Origin: Lotus japonicus
Lineage: Eukaryota > Streptophyta > Magnoliopsida > Fabales > Fabaceae
DNA length: 64,000 nt
Direction: 5' to 3'
NCBI RefSeq assembly: GCF_012489685.1
Contig: NC_080044.1
Coordinates: forward strand, 29,368,369 to 29,432,368
Of this stretch, positions 10,804-21,494 are shown piece by piece; position 1 is the first letter of the stretch; every line of letters begins with the position of its first letter. The position numbers and the translations under genes were made by a program. The notes beneath the pieces were generated by a model. It had not been told where the DNA came from. It searched no databases and saw nothing but the letters and a program-made list of their open reading frames with translations.

Positions 10804-11370
10804 TGAAGGTAGGCGACGGAAGCGAGTGGACGCGCCGTTATTCGAGTTGTTTTGATTGGCTCTCGAAGCGGTGCATTAAAGGTTAATCACGTGATCGTGA
10901 GAGATAATGATTGCATTGGAAGCAGCGTTAATGCTATTCGGCTGCATAACCCACGCATTCCAAGACGATGAGGGTGCTTTACCTTTGATTTCCTTCAACG
11001 AGTATAAAGTTGTCAGTTGATGTGACGCGTCGAGGATGATAAGACATGATTTGATTTTCAAAAGAGAACAGTTGTTAACAACTGTGACATGCACATGGCT
11101 CTTCGGGCAAGGATGAAATATCTGAAGGGGAAATCGCTAACGCTATCTCGAAGTCTCGAGGACTAGTGGACATGTGGACATGCTAGCGATGGATATTTTT
11201 GGGTGTGACTATGGAAAAAATAAAGATGCACTTCACCTTTCCTGCAAAGGGTTTGAGCATCATGCGGGCATGTGGACACGTCATCAGGAGGTGTCCAGGA
11301 GTGGGACTGCTACAATAAGAAAGATGCACTTCACTCTTCCTGCAAAGGGTTTGGCATCTTGTGGGCATGT
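10804..11370. other. Tat1 spacer, copy 2
   Basis: Non-coding; parallels 2174-2754, including the doubled AAAGATGCACTTCAC motif (about 11224 and 11321) and TGCAAAGGGTTTG. No independent gene seen. Confidence 0.45.
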
Positions 11371-11544
11371 GGATAGGTCCCTCCAAGTAAGGAATTGGCG
11401 AGACCTTAAGGTTAGGACAACATGGATTTGGCGAGTATGTGGAAGTCGCACAAGTATCCAGATAGGCTTCGTTAGGCGTATGGGTTAGTATCATGGCCTA
11501 ATAGACTATGGACGAGGCCCAAATGTAATAGACTAGGGTAAATG

Positions 11545-11722
11545 TGTTGAGATTTCAAGGGCGGAGTTGCAGTCCTACATTGGTTAAGTATGGGTGAAGA
11601 GAAGAGTTTATAAGAGATGTGACCCATAAACCTAATGCCTTAAGGTTTTGGGTTAAGATTTGGCGTCGAGATCTCTTGGTGTTTTGCTCCTCGGCCTATG
11701 GGCTCTCCTGTCTCCCCCAACA
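11545..11722 (+). repeat. TRIM LTR 1
   Basis: 178 bp, TGTTGAGATTTC...CCCCAACA. Most diverged of the three near its 5' end (GGGCGGAGTTGCAGTCCTAC). Confidence 0.9.
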
Positions 11723-11724
11723 AG

Positions 11725-11738
11725 TGGTATCAGAGTCG
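11725..11738 (+). promoter_or_regulatory. TRIM primer-binding site 1
   Basis: TGGTATCAGAGTCG, two bases after LTR 1; matches the TGGTATCAGAGC start complementary to plant initiator tRNA-Met. Confidence 0.8.
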
Positions 11739-11909
11739 ATGGTTCGTGGGACCATGGTTATGACTCCTTGTGTCGAAAGTCTTCCAAGCAGTGTGGCTAG
11801 GCGGCGGGTTCCGTTGACGCGGTGAAGCGAACAGCGGTGCATGAGTGGGTAAGCTTCCGCGGAGGGGGGCCATGATAATGCGGAGGTGACTCGCACTTGA
11901 GGGGGAGAT

Positions 11910-12087
11910 TGTTGAGAATTCAAGTGCGGAGTTGGAGTCTCACATTGAATAAGTATGGGTGAGGAGAAGAGTTTATAAGAGATGTGACCCATAAACCTAA
12001 TGCCTTAAGGTTCTGGGTTAAGGTGTGGCGTCGAGAACTCTTGGTGTCTTGCTCCTCGGCCCATGGGCTCCCCTGTCTCCCCCAACA
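11910..12087 (+). repeat. TRIM LTR 2 (central)
   Basis: 178 bp, preceded by the polypurine tract GAGGGGGAGAT and followed by AGTGGTATCAGAGCC (primer site 12090-12103). It therefore serves as both 3' LTR of the first unit and 5' LTR of the second. Confidence 0.9.
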
Positions 12088-12267
12088 AGTGGTATCAGAG
12101 CCGATGGTTCGTGGGACCATGGTAACGGCTCCTTGTGTCGAAAGCCTTCCTAGCAGTGTGGCTAGGTGGCGGGTTCCGTTGGCAGCGAACGACGGTACAA
12201 GGGTGGATATGCTTCCGCGGAGGGGGGCCATGATAATGTGGAGGTGACTCGCACTTGAGGGGGAGAT

Positions 12268-12445
12268 TGTTGAGAATTCAAGTGCGGAGTTGGAGTCCCA
12301 CATTTGTTAAGTATGGGTGAAGCTAAGAGTTTATAAGAGATGTGACCCATAAACATAATGCCTTAAGGTTTGGGGTTAAGATTTGGCGTCGAGATCTCTT
12401 GATGTCTTGCTCCTCGGCCCATGGGCTCCCTTGTCTCCCCCAACA
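12268..12445 (+). repeat. TRIM LTR 3
   Basis: 178 bp, preceded by GAGGGGGAGAT and followed directly by the target duplication AAATG at 12446-12450. Confidence 0.9.
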
Positions 12446-12588
12446 AAATGTAATAGCCCCACTATAAAAGGCTTAGAGTTTATTGAATAAACAGGTTCTC
12501 ATTTCCTCATACATTTATTGTGTTTACGGCTGGGAACCCTTGGACCATAAACCCTTGATCGAAGAGGCTCTTGGTCGTGTAAGAATAG

Positions 12589-13077
12589 TAAATTTCTCAA
12601 AGTAATATGAAATGGTTATTTTTTTCTTTTCAAAGAATTTCTAAAACATGTCATGCATATTCTCAACCGTAAATATATTTACATCTAGCCTCGAACAAGG
12701 CAAGTACCCGAAGGTTCAACAGATGATCTCAACTTATAAACCTAAACAAGAGAATTAGATTCAACACATATTCTGTTATGCAATGACATCATATATTCGA
12801 TATACTCCCTATGATTTCCACATTAGAGAATCACAAGAAAGCAATTCACGGGAACCTACCCAAAACTTCAAACAATAATCATAAAATAATCTTGTAAGCT
12901 TTAACCAACAATTGTAAGCTCTCTACTATTCTTCCTTGTAGAGTAGCATCAGCTCACATTGCCATCTATTATCGTCTGGTAGTTTGCCGTCCGCCCAAAC
13001 AAACACGAAAAAAAGGTAAGTGCGAGGGTTAACTCACGGTATACAGTATAATACAAACAACATGTGAGAGATAATCA
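12589..13077 (-). mobile_element. Tekay-like LTR relic (type T4), copy 2
   Basis: Same sequence as 3066-3640 with small deletions. At 13078 a TA-rich run joins directly to ATCAATCTAGTGAC, the sequence found at 4951. About 1.3 kb present in copy 1 (3640-4950) is missing, apparently by deletion between two TA-rich sites. Confidence 0.5.
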
Positions 13078-14323
13078 TATATATATCAATCTAGTGACTT
13101 TAGTCATCATTAACAATGAAGCTAACATGAAATTAACAGTGAGTTTTAAAAATGAAATTGAATTACAAGAGAGAACTTCATAACAAATATTTTCCAAAAT
13201 CTTACTTGACAAAGAAAAAGGACAGCTGGAATAATCAACTTCCTTGTAAATTACATGCATTAGAAGAAAGAAAGAAAAAAAACTCTGGTGAAAAGCTGCT
13301 TAAGTTCAGTTAAAATGGATCAGTCGAGGGTTTTTTTGTATCGGTGACCTCTGGACATGGGTCAATGGTGCAAGTCTCATCTTTTTCAAGAGTGCATGTG
13401 TTTGGTTGTTTTGGCAGATTGGAAATAGGTCTCAGTTGATGATCATTGGATTTTTGTCTAGTATATTTCTGAACCAAATCCTTGAACTCCTCCTTGTTTA
13501 CTTCAAAGATTGGATACTTTCTTTTATTCTTCGTAGTTTTGTTCACGCCTAGATCATCATTACTGTTGTTTTTTGAGCTCTCCATTTCTTCAAAGATGCC
13601 CAAAGTAGAATAAAGACTCTAGAAATTTCCACGAGGATACTGCACTGATCTTCAAAATGTAAAAATAAAAGTAGGAACCAAAAATTTACTTACCCCCAAA
13701 ACTCTGAGATTCGCACAAGTTCTATAGAAAATGAGACTTTGATGAACAATAGGAAGCATTAGACGAAGGGAAGACAAAAAGGAATAAAGGAAAATGATGT
13801 AGAAAGAAGCAAATGGTGACGATTTTATAGTATATCGTCATCAATAAAAATGGTAGATGGAAGGTTAAATGGAAGTTCATAATAAATGGGTTAAAGTAAA
13901 CCTGACGTCTCCATAGTGAATAGACAAATAGTTTAGCGGTTACCTAGAAAAATATTTAATATTCTTTATCATATATTTACATTTTGTTATAGAATATAAT
14001 ACATATAATATGTTTATTTTTAAATAAAATATTTTTTTTCCTCCTCCAAAAGTTTGACCCAGCTTTTTTTATTTGAATGATACTTGGTAGTTTCCAATTA
14101 TTTACTTTAAAATATATTTTTATATTGAGTTTTTTTAAGTGAATTATTATTTTAAATTTTTTAGTTGAAATATATTTTTTGAAACTTTCAAAAACAATTT
14201 TCACCGATTAAAATTTTTATTTTTTTTAAAGTTAAAATTTAAAGTATAATTATTCATTTGAAAATATAAATATTTACTAATGTTTATGAATAAACGTTTA
14301 AAAATTGTAAACATAAAACTTGC
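13078..14323 (-). repeat. VQ-gene segment, copy 2
   Basis: Matches 4951-5556 and 27395-28644. Of the copies it has the longest open VQ reading frame plus about 700 bp of the region 5' to it (13604-14323), AT-rich and without further coding sequence. It ends at the Tat1 LTR block at 14324, as do copies 1 and 3. Confidence 0.6.
13310..13603 (-). pseudogene. VQ-motif protein, copy 2 (longest frame, TG to TR change)
   Basis: 97 codons from MGIFEEMESSKNN (or 91 from MESSKNN, which matches the start of copy 3). The core is EVNKEEFKDLVQKYTRQ: F40, V44, Q45 and T48 fit FxxxVQxxTG, but the final G is R49. A basic stretch NKTTKNKRK precedes the motif and could be a nuclear signal. Plant VQ proteins of about 100 aa without introns are common, so the size is plausible. 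The changed core residue and the repetitive context suggest a decayed gene copy; expression cannot be judged. Confidence 0.5.
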
Positions 14324-14669
14324 TGTAACACCCCGACTTTCGGGGTCACAATAGTAACTGGACAGGTCCCGCCAAGAAAGGAACTGGCGAGACCTTAAGG
14401 TTAGCTCAACATGGATTTGGCGAGTATGCAGAAGTTGTAAAAGTATCCAGATAGGCCTAGTTAGGCGTATGGGTTAGTATTAATGCCCAATAGACTATGG
14501 ACGAGGCCCAAATGTAATAGACTAGGGTAAATGTAATATCCCCACTTAAAAGGCTAAGACTTCATTGAATAAACAGGTTCTCATTTCTTCATACGTTTAT
14601 TGTGCTTACGACTCGAAACACTAGGACCATAAATCCTTGATCGGAGAGGTTCTTGGTCTTGTAAGAACA
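14324..14669 (+). mobile_element. Tat1 LTR block, isolated
   Basis: 346 bp, TGTAACACCCCGAC...GTAAGAACA, matching 5557-5897 and 28645-28990, but followed by CTTTTGAAGG instead of the leader and gag. It is either a solo LTR copy or truncated immediately downstream. Confidence 0.55.
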
Positions 14670-14716
14670 CTTTTGAAGGTATGAAAAACATTAAAAAGGG
14701 GGGTTTTGCAAAAGTA

Positions 14717-15070
14717 AATTTCCTTCTGGCCGCCAGAAATTGTTTTATATTAGAAGTATACATTTTGAAATACAACAAGTAAAACTCTCTCACCTTCATC
14801 TCTCTTCTCTTTTAATCATACCAAACAAGCTCTAAATCTACGTTATCTCTCTACTCGTTTTCTCTCTTCTCTATCTCTGTCTACTCTACCAAATAGGCCC
14901 TAAGGCTTCGTTTGGTAGAGAAGAGAGAAGTTGGTGAGAAATAAAGTAGATTTAGAGCTCATTTGGTATGATTAAAAGAGTAGAGAGATGAAGGTGAGAG
15001 AGTTTTACTTTTTGTATTTCAAAATGAATACTTCTAATATAAAACAATTTCTGGCGGCTAGAAGGAAATT
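14717..15070. repeat. Inverted repeat of MITE-like sequence, arms about 170 bp
   Basis: AATTTCCTTCTGGCCGCCAG at 14717 pairs with CTGGCGGCTAGAAGGAAATT ending at 15070. TTATATTAGAAGTAT pairs with ATACTTCTAATATAA, and TTTTAATCATACCAAA pairs with TTTGGTATGATTAAAA. The centre near 14901 is CCAAATAGGCCCTAAGGCTTCGTTTGG. It looks like two related miniature elements head to head. Confidence 0.7.
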
Positions 15071-15360
15071 ATTGGCGGTCTGAAACCACCAGTAAAGTGC
15101 ATTTGTGAACACTTTTATGGCAGTCTAATGTGATAGCGAGTAAAGTGCGAAACATCAGAAGAAAAAATAAATAAATCAAGGACCAACCCATCTCTCTCCA
15201 ATTTGGAGAGACAAAAAAAAAGTGGTGGGTCCCACCAACTTTTCTCTCCTCTAACTCTCTCTTCCCACTTACCAAACACACATACTTCCTCATTCCTCCC
15301 CCAAACTCTCTCTTCCCCATCTCTCTCTACCCAAACCTCCCTATACCAAACAAAGCATTA
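14901..15360. mobile_element. MITE candidate
   Basis: Left end TAAGGCTTCGTTTGGTA and right end TACCAAACAAAGCATTA form imperfect terminal inverted repeats next to TAA/TTA. That resembles PIF/Harbinger (Tourist-like) MITEs, which duplicate a 3-bp TWA target. There is no coding capacity. The internal sequence is rich in CTCTCT/GAGAGA. The exact duplication is ambiguous by a base. Confidence 0.45.
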
Positions 15361-16873
15361 AATGCCGCGAATTAGAAATTCTTAAAAAGAAACACCAATT
15401 TTATTGCGGCAATGAGAAACTCCCTCAAATTTTGGATCTGTTTTTTTGGCGTGAAATTTCTAACAGTTTCAAATTACTAGAATCCCATTTTATACTTTTT
15501 ATTCATTCAACTTATCAATTTGTTGTGGTTAAAAATGGTAAAAAAAGTTTGGTGTTGCCGACAAGGTTGTCAATATCTAGAGATTACCTAATCTCGTGGA
15601 GGGGAGGTAATCTCGTAACGTGATTGATGACCCTAGTTTAGTAGTGTTTTTAGGGTCATTTCTTTGTAGGTTTCGAGTCTTTTCCTTGTGTCTCATGTAG
15701 TGTTTCATGTATTCTCATGCATTTTTGTCTCATGTAGTTTTTAGGGGCTTTAATGGTATTTTAGTAGAGTTTAGGGGTCTAGTTTAATTCTTAGTTGATT
15801 TTATACTTTTGTGCAAATTAACCTTTGAGTTTCTTGGTTTTGTTCCTAGTCTTTTTGTGCAAGTAACCAGGTTGTAACAGCCGAAGGAAGGTGGCCAAGG
15901 GGTTTAAAGGCTCGATGGAGGCATTAAAGTGGAATAAAGTTGAATTTTAAAAGGTTTTCAGGCGAGCCGCGGCGCTTGAGCGCCCCACATGGGCGCCTAA
16001 GCGCCAGGATGACAAATACTTTTTGTGCCAGGATTTGGTGCTGGCGCCTGTGCGCCCTCCCTGAGATCCAGATAGGCAGTAGGGCCTTGTTTTGGGGGCG
16101 CTCAAGCATGTTTTGCCAGTGCATGAGCGCCTAGATTCGATCCCTTTGCCTATAAATAGGATTTTAGTCATTTTCTTTGGGATCTCTTGTCATTTTCTCA
16201 TACTCTAATAAGTTAGAAGAAAGGGTTTTGGTTCTGGAGCTTGAGGAGCTTTCTCCAAGTCCTGTGTTCCAGGTTTTACCTTCCTTTTTTTTTTTTATGG
16301 ATTTCATGACCATGGTTGGCTAAACCCTCTTTTGCTTTGGGTTCTTTGTAAGACTTTCGATGTTTTAGTTGTAATTCCTTTTCTATTCATGTTGTTATGA
16401 GTAAACCCTTGAATCCCACTCCTCTACTTTATCTTTTAAGCTAGAATGCATGCTAGCTTTTTGCTTTTGTATAATCATAACGGAAGTTTGTTATAGATTT
16501 GTGATTTGTTGTGGGATTACCTCTTCTATGCTTGCTACTAGGAATAGAGGAAGGGTTGGGGTTTGTTGGCCTGAATTGCATGCTTAGTGCTTCTAGCAAA
16601 TGTTTAGGTTGTCAAGGAAAGGAGCCTATCTTTTGACTTGAGAGGGTTATCTATGCGAGGCATCGATAGATCGCTAATTAGGCTAGAGCTTCAAGGAGAG
16701 ACTTCGAACTTTGTGAGTAGAAAACGTTTGCTAAAACTGAATTATTTGAGGAAGGACCCAAGGCATCCTCATTTCTGAATTTCACACGTTTTATTATTCT
16801 TTCACTTGATTATTTGCATAACTCAAGAAACAATCAACCTTTAAAACTAAATTTTATTTGCTTTCCAACCTTG
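15361..16873 (+). mobile_element. Unassigned LTR-like sequence, truncated
   Basis: Non-coding, with a plus-strand TATAAATAG at 16151 preceded by GC-rich alternating motifs (GGCGCTTGAGCGCC, GGGCGCCTAAGCGCC, GGCGCCTGTGCGCC) and followed by T-rich leader-like sequence. This is the layout of a gypsy LTR promoter region, possibly Athila-type. It breaks off at 16874 where the Tat1 LTR end begins. Neither terminus is secure. Confidence 0.35.
16151..16159 (+). promoter_or_regulatory. TATA box in LTR-like sequence
   Basis: CCTATAAATAGG, about 50 bp upstream of TAATAAGTTAG. A plausible core promoter of the surrounding LTR. Confidence 0.4.
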
Positions 16874-17000
16874 AACTTGAAAGGCTAAGACTTTATTGAA
16901 TAAACAGGTTCTCATATCTTCATACATTTATTGTGCTTACGGCTCGGAACCCTAGGACCAGAAACCCTTGATCGGAGAGGCTCTTGGTCGTGTAAGAACA
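16874..17000 (+). mobile_element. Tat1 LTR 3' end, copy 3
   Basis: Only the last ~127 bp of the LTR (AAAGGCTAAGACTTTATTGAATAAAC...TGTAAGAACA). It is followed by GTAACTTTTCTCAAATAAATATGC exactly as at 3066, marking a third segmental copy. Confidence 0.6.
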
Positions 17001-17560
17001 GTAACTTTTCTCAAATAAATATGCAATGCTTTCCAAAAAGGATTAATAAAAGCGGATATTTATTTTTCTTTTCAAAGAATTTCTAAAACATGTCATGCAT
17101 ATTCCCAACAGTAAATATATTTACATCTAGCCTTGAACAAGGCAAGTAACCGAAGGTTCAACATATGATCTCAACTTACAAACCTAAACAATAGAATTAG
17201 ATTCAACAGAGATTCTGTCATGCAATGACATCATATATCTAATATACTCCCTATGATTTCCACATTAGAGAATCACAATAAAGCAATTCACGGGAACCTA
17301 CCCAAAACTTCAAACAATACTCATAAAATAATCATGTAAGCTTTAACCAACTATGGTAAGCTCTCTACTCAAAAGGCTCTAGCCTTACACTCGACCCTAG
17401 AGTCTCCCACTATTCTTCCTCGTAGAGTAGCATGAGCTCACATTGCCATCTATTATCGTCTGGTAGTTTGCCGACCGCCAAACACAAACGAACAAACAAG
17501 GCAAGTGCGAGGGTCAACTCACGGTATACAATATCATACAAACAACATGTGAGAGATAAT

Positions 17561-17601
<41 letters not shown>

Positions 17602-17880
17602 GTGTATATAGGTTCTGCATGACCTATCCTAGTGTATATACATAGCATGTTTTCATAACACAACTGACCAATATCTATTAGGTATTTTCTACATTTTAAT
17701 CCTTACCTACAAATTCACCTTTCATGACGTTTTTCTTTAAATAGTTTCCCCAACTATGTACTATAAGAAGAACCTAGAGGTTTATGTAACACATTAAAAC
17801 TATAGTCGACACATTGTTTAATTAGGATAACATATATAAAATCGGGAGGAGGGGGGGGGGGGGAGAAGATCTAGCTGCAC
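17001..17880 (-). mobile_element. Tekay-like LTR relic (type T4), copy 3
   Basis: Near-identical to 3066-3880, with a longer TA microsatellite (about 17565-17600) and a G run at 17850-17861. Non-coding. Confidence 0.5.
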
Positions 17881-18100
17881 TCTGATCTCGGGGCATTTTT
17901 TTTATATAGTTCTTATTATTTTATTGTTCGAATGCTCACAACACCACCACGACTTTAGAATATTCAATTTTCTATTCTATGAAATCATCCCCTAAATTTA
18001 GTTTGTTTTCATATCCTCTTACAAAACTATTTTACTTCAGATCTATAAATGAGACTTACTATCCTATGTTACTTGAGGGATATCGTGTACTTTCTCTGGG

Positions 18101-18298
18101 TTGCACATGTTTATTTTTAGCACAACAAAACTCTTGAATTTTTGCCAACATATGGTCGCCAATAGTAAATACATACTACGAGAAACTTCACTTGTTCGAC
18201 TGCAAGAGGAAATGACCCTAAGATATCAATCTCGTTTATACAAATGCGAAGGAATGTTTGACGAGTTTAACTCACATGGAAAGCATGTGGCTTCTTAA
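18101..18298 (+). CDS. Unidentified short ORF, copy 2
   Basis: 65 codons matching the 4134-4352 frame from LHMF onward with only a few substitutions (for example F/C before QHMVANSKY, S/R before YQSRL) and the same stop. No recognised family. Its preservation reflects the recent duplication at least as much as any selection. Confidence 0.25.
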   Translation: MHMFIFSTTKLLNFCQHMVANSKYILRETSLVRLQEEMTLRYQSRLYKCEGMFDEFNSHGKHVAS

Positions 18299-18535
18299 GG
18301 GTTAGTGAGAGAGAGAGAGAGCGTAATGTAGGGATATCTTAGTGATTTTTTTATTTTTAATATTAAAAATTATCCATTAAATTTTTAATATTATATCCAA
18401 AGTGGATTTTTTTGTGTACCCTCAAAATAGATTTTTTATTTCCTCGTACCAAATGAAAGTGAAAGGAAAAAAATATGAAAATACTGAACGGAATAAAATT
18501 ATCTCATTTTGCTAATCTAGAGAGAGTTTAGAGCG

Positions 18536-19210
18536 TGATGTGAGAATCTAGAGAGAGTTTAGAGCGTAACCGCTTAGAGAGAGAAAGTAACTGAATTTCA
18601 AGCTTTTATTTCTCAATTGAGTTAGAGTCCCTTACAATTGGTAACCGCCCCGTATCTATAGGCTAGGGGTTGGGCCTAGCGTTCCTAACTTTCCTTAGTG
18701 GGCCAGTTGGGTCTCCCGGGAGAGGCCCAACTCCCTGGCTCGCGCACCGCCCTGAAGCAAGCGCCCCTAGGCGAGGGCCCCTGGGGTCTCGCCCAGTCCA
18801 CAAGTCCACAAGACACCGAGCTCGAAGCATGAGAGCTAAGAGTGTCTTAATAATCAAGGCGACAAAAATGAGAAGAACTAACTAATGCCAAAGCCACATG
18901 ATCAAGAATGATTGCCAACATGACATATTAAGTAAAGCTAAGGCCAATTTCTAATTCTCTTCATGAGTCCCTCCGAGTCCACAGGTAGGCTTGCGGCGAC
19001 GGTGTTTGGTTCTCTCGCCCAGGTCCAGCTGTGATCGCCATGAATCATGGTGGCTTACGCGTGTAGGCCACATGTAACGTACTGAAGAAATGCAAAAGCC
19101 AACGAATCTGTAAAATCTCAACCGCTATCTCTGATACGTCCCTTCAAATCATAATAAAGCCTGTCAATTTGAATTCGAACCAATGAACTTCAGCCGTTGC
19201 TACCTTTCAT
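18536..19210 (-). mobile_element. Tat2 3' LTR (outer boundary uncertain)
   Basis: Plus-read start TGATGTGAGAATCTAGAGAG at 18536; the same start occurs at 51070. On the minus strand there is a decayed TATA (18650-18660) and a poly(A)-type signal GAAATAAAAGC (about 18604). The GC-rich block 18661-18800 is U3. It lies 3' of the minus-oriented pol at 22201-24220, so it is the 3' LTR. The inner boundary toward the antisense gene is not clear. Confidence 0.5.
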
Positions 19211-19473
19211 TTAATGTGTCGTTCCCGTTCCCCAAAAACCACGTCACGCTCCCAGTGTAATCATTTCATCTTGCCACGATGGGACACGATTTCCCAAACG
19301 CTACTCACCTTAACTTTTAAATTCCCCCTAACCCTATCATTCACCACTTATTGCCAACTGCTCTCTGCAGACCCCAGTCCTTCTTGCTCCCCTTCACACA
19401 ACCTTCTTCCGGTTAGTTCTTCGTCCCCTCTCTCTTCATTTTTGTGATACCCACGACAGGGACCCTTTCCTCT

Positions 19474-21494
19474 ATGGAGGAAATCAAAGCTCATCGCTTG
19501 GAAACCTTCGCCACTCTTCCCTCCCCTGTCCAGGATGCTCCTAACCAAGGAATCCTTGACCAGGCATCAGAGATTTCCACCAGCGACTCTATTTCCGACC
19601 TCGCTCGCAGGGCTGGCAGTCTCTGTAGCACCCCGGTGTTAGAGAACCTCCTTCGCACCACCGGATGTCGGGACCAAGACCGCCCCTTGCAACACCGCGC
19701 ATCCAATAACCCCAAGTACTCCCATTTCTTCTTCGTGTACGAGTATTTGTTCCTTGATCTTGGCGTTAAACTCCCTTTCTCCCCATTCCTCACCCAAGTG
19801 CTGCGTGATGTCAACGTTTCTCCTTGCCAACTTCACCCCTACGCCTGGACCTATCCGAAGTGTTTCGAAATTCTCTGCAGTAGTGTCGATGTAGCGCCTT
19901 CCCCTGCCCTTTTTTCCCTTTTCTTTGAAGTGGATTCCCAATCCCTGGGGTCCCACGGCTGGGTTGCTCTGGCTCCCCGACCGGGTCGAGAACGGTTTGT
20001 TCCATTCCAAGTTGACTCCAAATCCCACTTAGCCCGCCGGTACTTCCGGGTTGTTGTTCACCCCTCTTACCCCTCGACATTCACACAAAAAGAAGGGAAA
20101 GCACTCTTCCCGCTTAATGGACCCAATGCCCTAAGTCCATGGCCGATCCCCCTAAGGCATTTATCTCTTTCAGAGAAAATTTTGCCTTTGGGGTCCTATC
20201 CCAGCTTCCCCGCCTTAGTTGTGCCGAATTGCTCGGCGCTTCTCCAGGCTCCAAACTATTCCCTCGATTAGGTTTCCCTCCTAAACGTCACCTTCATGCT
20301 TTCCTCTTAATCTTTTTGTTGCTGACGACTTTTTCCTTTTGATTTTCAGGAAGTATGAAGTTTTCTACCGCTGATCTGCTGAAGGCCTTCACCTCTAGGA
20401 ACGTCAAGGCGCCCTCCTCGGCCCAGGTTGGAGGAAAAAGACAAAGCTCACAAGTGAGCGCCTGCTCATCCAAGAGGAGCAACCCACTCCTTTGACTGGC
20501 GCAGGCGGAGGGCCCGCCTGATCCTGTTGTTGTGGGGAGCGCTCGCGATCCCTTGGTGTCCGACCATCATGGCGAGGCTAGTGCTTCCCAGACTCCAGAT
20601 GCCCCTCGCCCCGTGACCTTAGTGGAAGGTCAGCGATCACCCTCTTCCATCCGCCCGCTGTTACCTTCGCCTGCCCAAACGACCCTCGGTCCATCGACCG
20701 CTAGTTCTCCCAGGGTTGGTGGCGAGGGAGAGAATCTCTCTGCAGCCCAGCCTAAGGGTCCTTCCAGCAGCTCTCCCCCAGATCCTTTTTCCTTCCCCCT
20801 TTCTCACCCTTATCTTGAGAAATTAAGGGGGGCTCCCAGCTAGAACCCGCAAGATGTCACCCAGAAAGTTGTGTCAAGTCTTCTCCGTGCCGGCTGCATG
20901 TTCGCCCAAGTGGCCTGGCAGGCGCGACCTCTTACCAGAATTGCCGGGCTTCTTTAGGAGGTAGATAAGTTGCGCTTTGATAACCTTCGGGCTAACGACA
21001 CCTACTCCAAGTTGTCCAACCAGTTAGCGGCGGAGGAAGGTAAGACAAAGAAGATGCGGCAGAAACTCAAGGATGCGAAACTTGCGATGATGAGGGCGAA
21101 CGAGATCACCGCTGCTTCTCAGGAAGAAATTCTTGCTGCTAAAGACAAGGAGATTGCTGTTTTGCGTGAGGAACTAGCGAGCAAGAATGAGGCGCTTGCC
21201 GAGGCCCATACGGATTTGGCATCCAAGTGTAAACTTTTGGCTGACAACGAGGCCCAAGCCGCCACCCTATAAGAGAAAATAAGGGGGGAGGCTGCCCATG
21301 CGGCCGCCAAGGAGCGTGTTCGCGGCTTCCTTATCGCCAAAGCTCAAGTTAAGCACCTCCATCCTACTATCAACCTTGATCCCTTGGGAGCTTTTAAAAG
21401 GGTTACTCCTGCTGGGTTGGAGGGTCAGGAAAACCCACCGGAGGTTGCTCACGTTGATCTCGGGGATGCTGTGGAACAAGAGAAAAAGATATAA
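19474..21494 (+). pseudogene. Antisense gene of Tat2 retrotransposon, decayed
   Basis: Plus-strand gene between the minus-oriented pol and its 3' LTR. It starts MEEIKAHRLETFATLPSPVQ at 19474. The conserved N-terminal domain (FVYEYLFLDLGVKLPFSPFL, LHPYAWTYPKCFEILC, RPGRERFVPFQVDSKSHLAR) matches the Tat1 antisense gene. An intron probably ends at TTGATTTTCAG|GAAGTATGAAG (about 20349). The later exon holds a Ser/Pro-rich stretch (20532-20843) and a coiled coil (20970-21272; EILAAKDKEIAVLREELASK). It ends AVEQEKKI at 21494. Stops at about 20494, 20841, 20958 and 21270, and a probable frame slip near 20120, disable it. This resembles the antisense extra ORF known from some Tat elements; function unknown. 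Confidence 0.65.

Larger units (their letters stand above)
11545..12445 (+). mobile_element. TRIM element with three LTRs and two internal regions
   Basis: Terminal-repeat retrotransposon in miniature. Three 178-bp LTRs (TGTTGAGA...CCCCAACA) alternate with internal regions of 187 and 180 bp. Each internal region starts AGTGGTATCAGAG, a primer site for initiator methionine tRNA, and ends in the polypurine tract TTGAGGGGGAGAT. The array is bounded by a perfect 5-bp duplication AAATG (11540-11544 and 12446-12450), so it occupies a single insertion site in the Tat1 LTR. No coding capacity; mobilisation would depend on enzymes supplied in trans. Confidence 0.9.
11371..12588 (+). mobile_element. 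Tat1 3' LTR copy 2, split by a TRIM
   Basis: LTR sequence runs 11371-11544, is interrupted by the TRIM, and resumes 12446-12588 (TATAAAAGGC at 12470, GAATAAAC, ending AAGAATA where other copies have AAGAACA). The downstream flank (GTAAATTTCTCAAA) matches those at 3066 and 17001, so this is a segmental copy of the 2755-3065 locus. Confidence 0.6.

Noticed and set aside
11619..12356. Short ORFs within the TRIM
   Set aside because: They span LTR and internal boundaries and repeat only because the element is tandem; no protein features.
11545..12445. Cassandra-type TRIM with a 5S rRNA promoter in the LTR
   Set aside because: I found no 5S internal-control-like sequence in the 178-bp LTR.
13310..13603. 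Functional host VQ gene
   Set aside because: The motif is altered in this copy and all copies lie within duplicated repeat blocks; there is no evidence of an intact locus.
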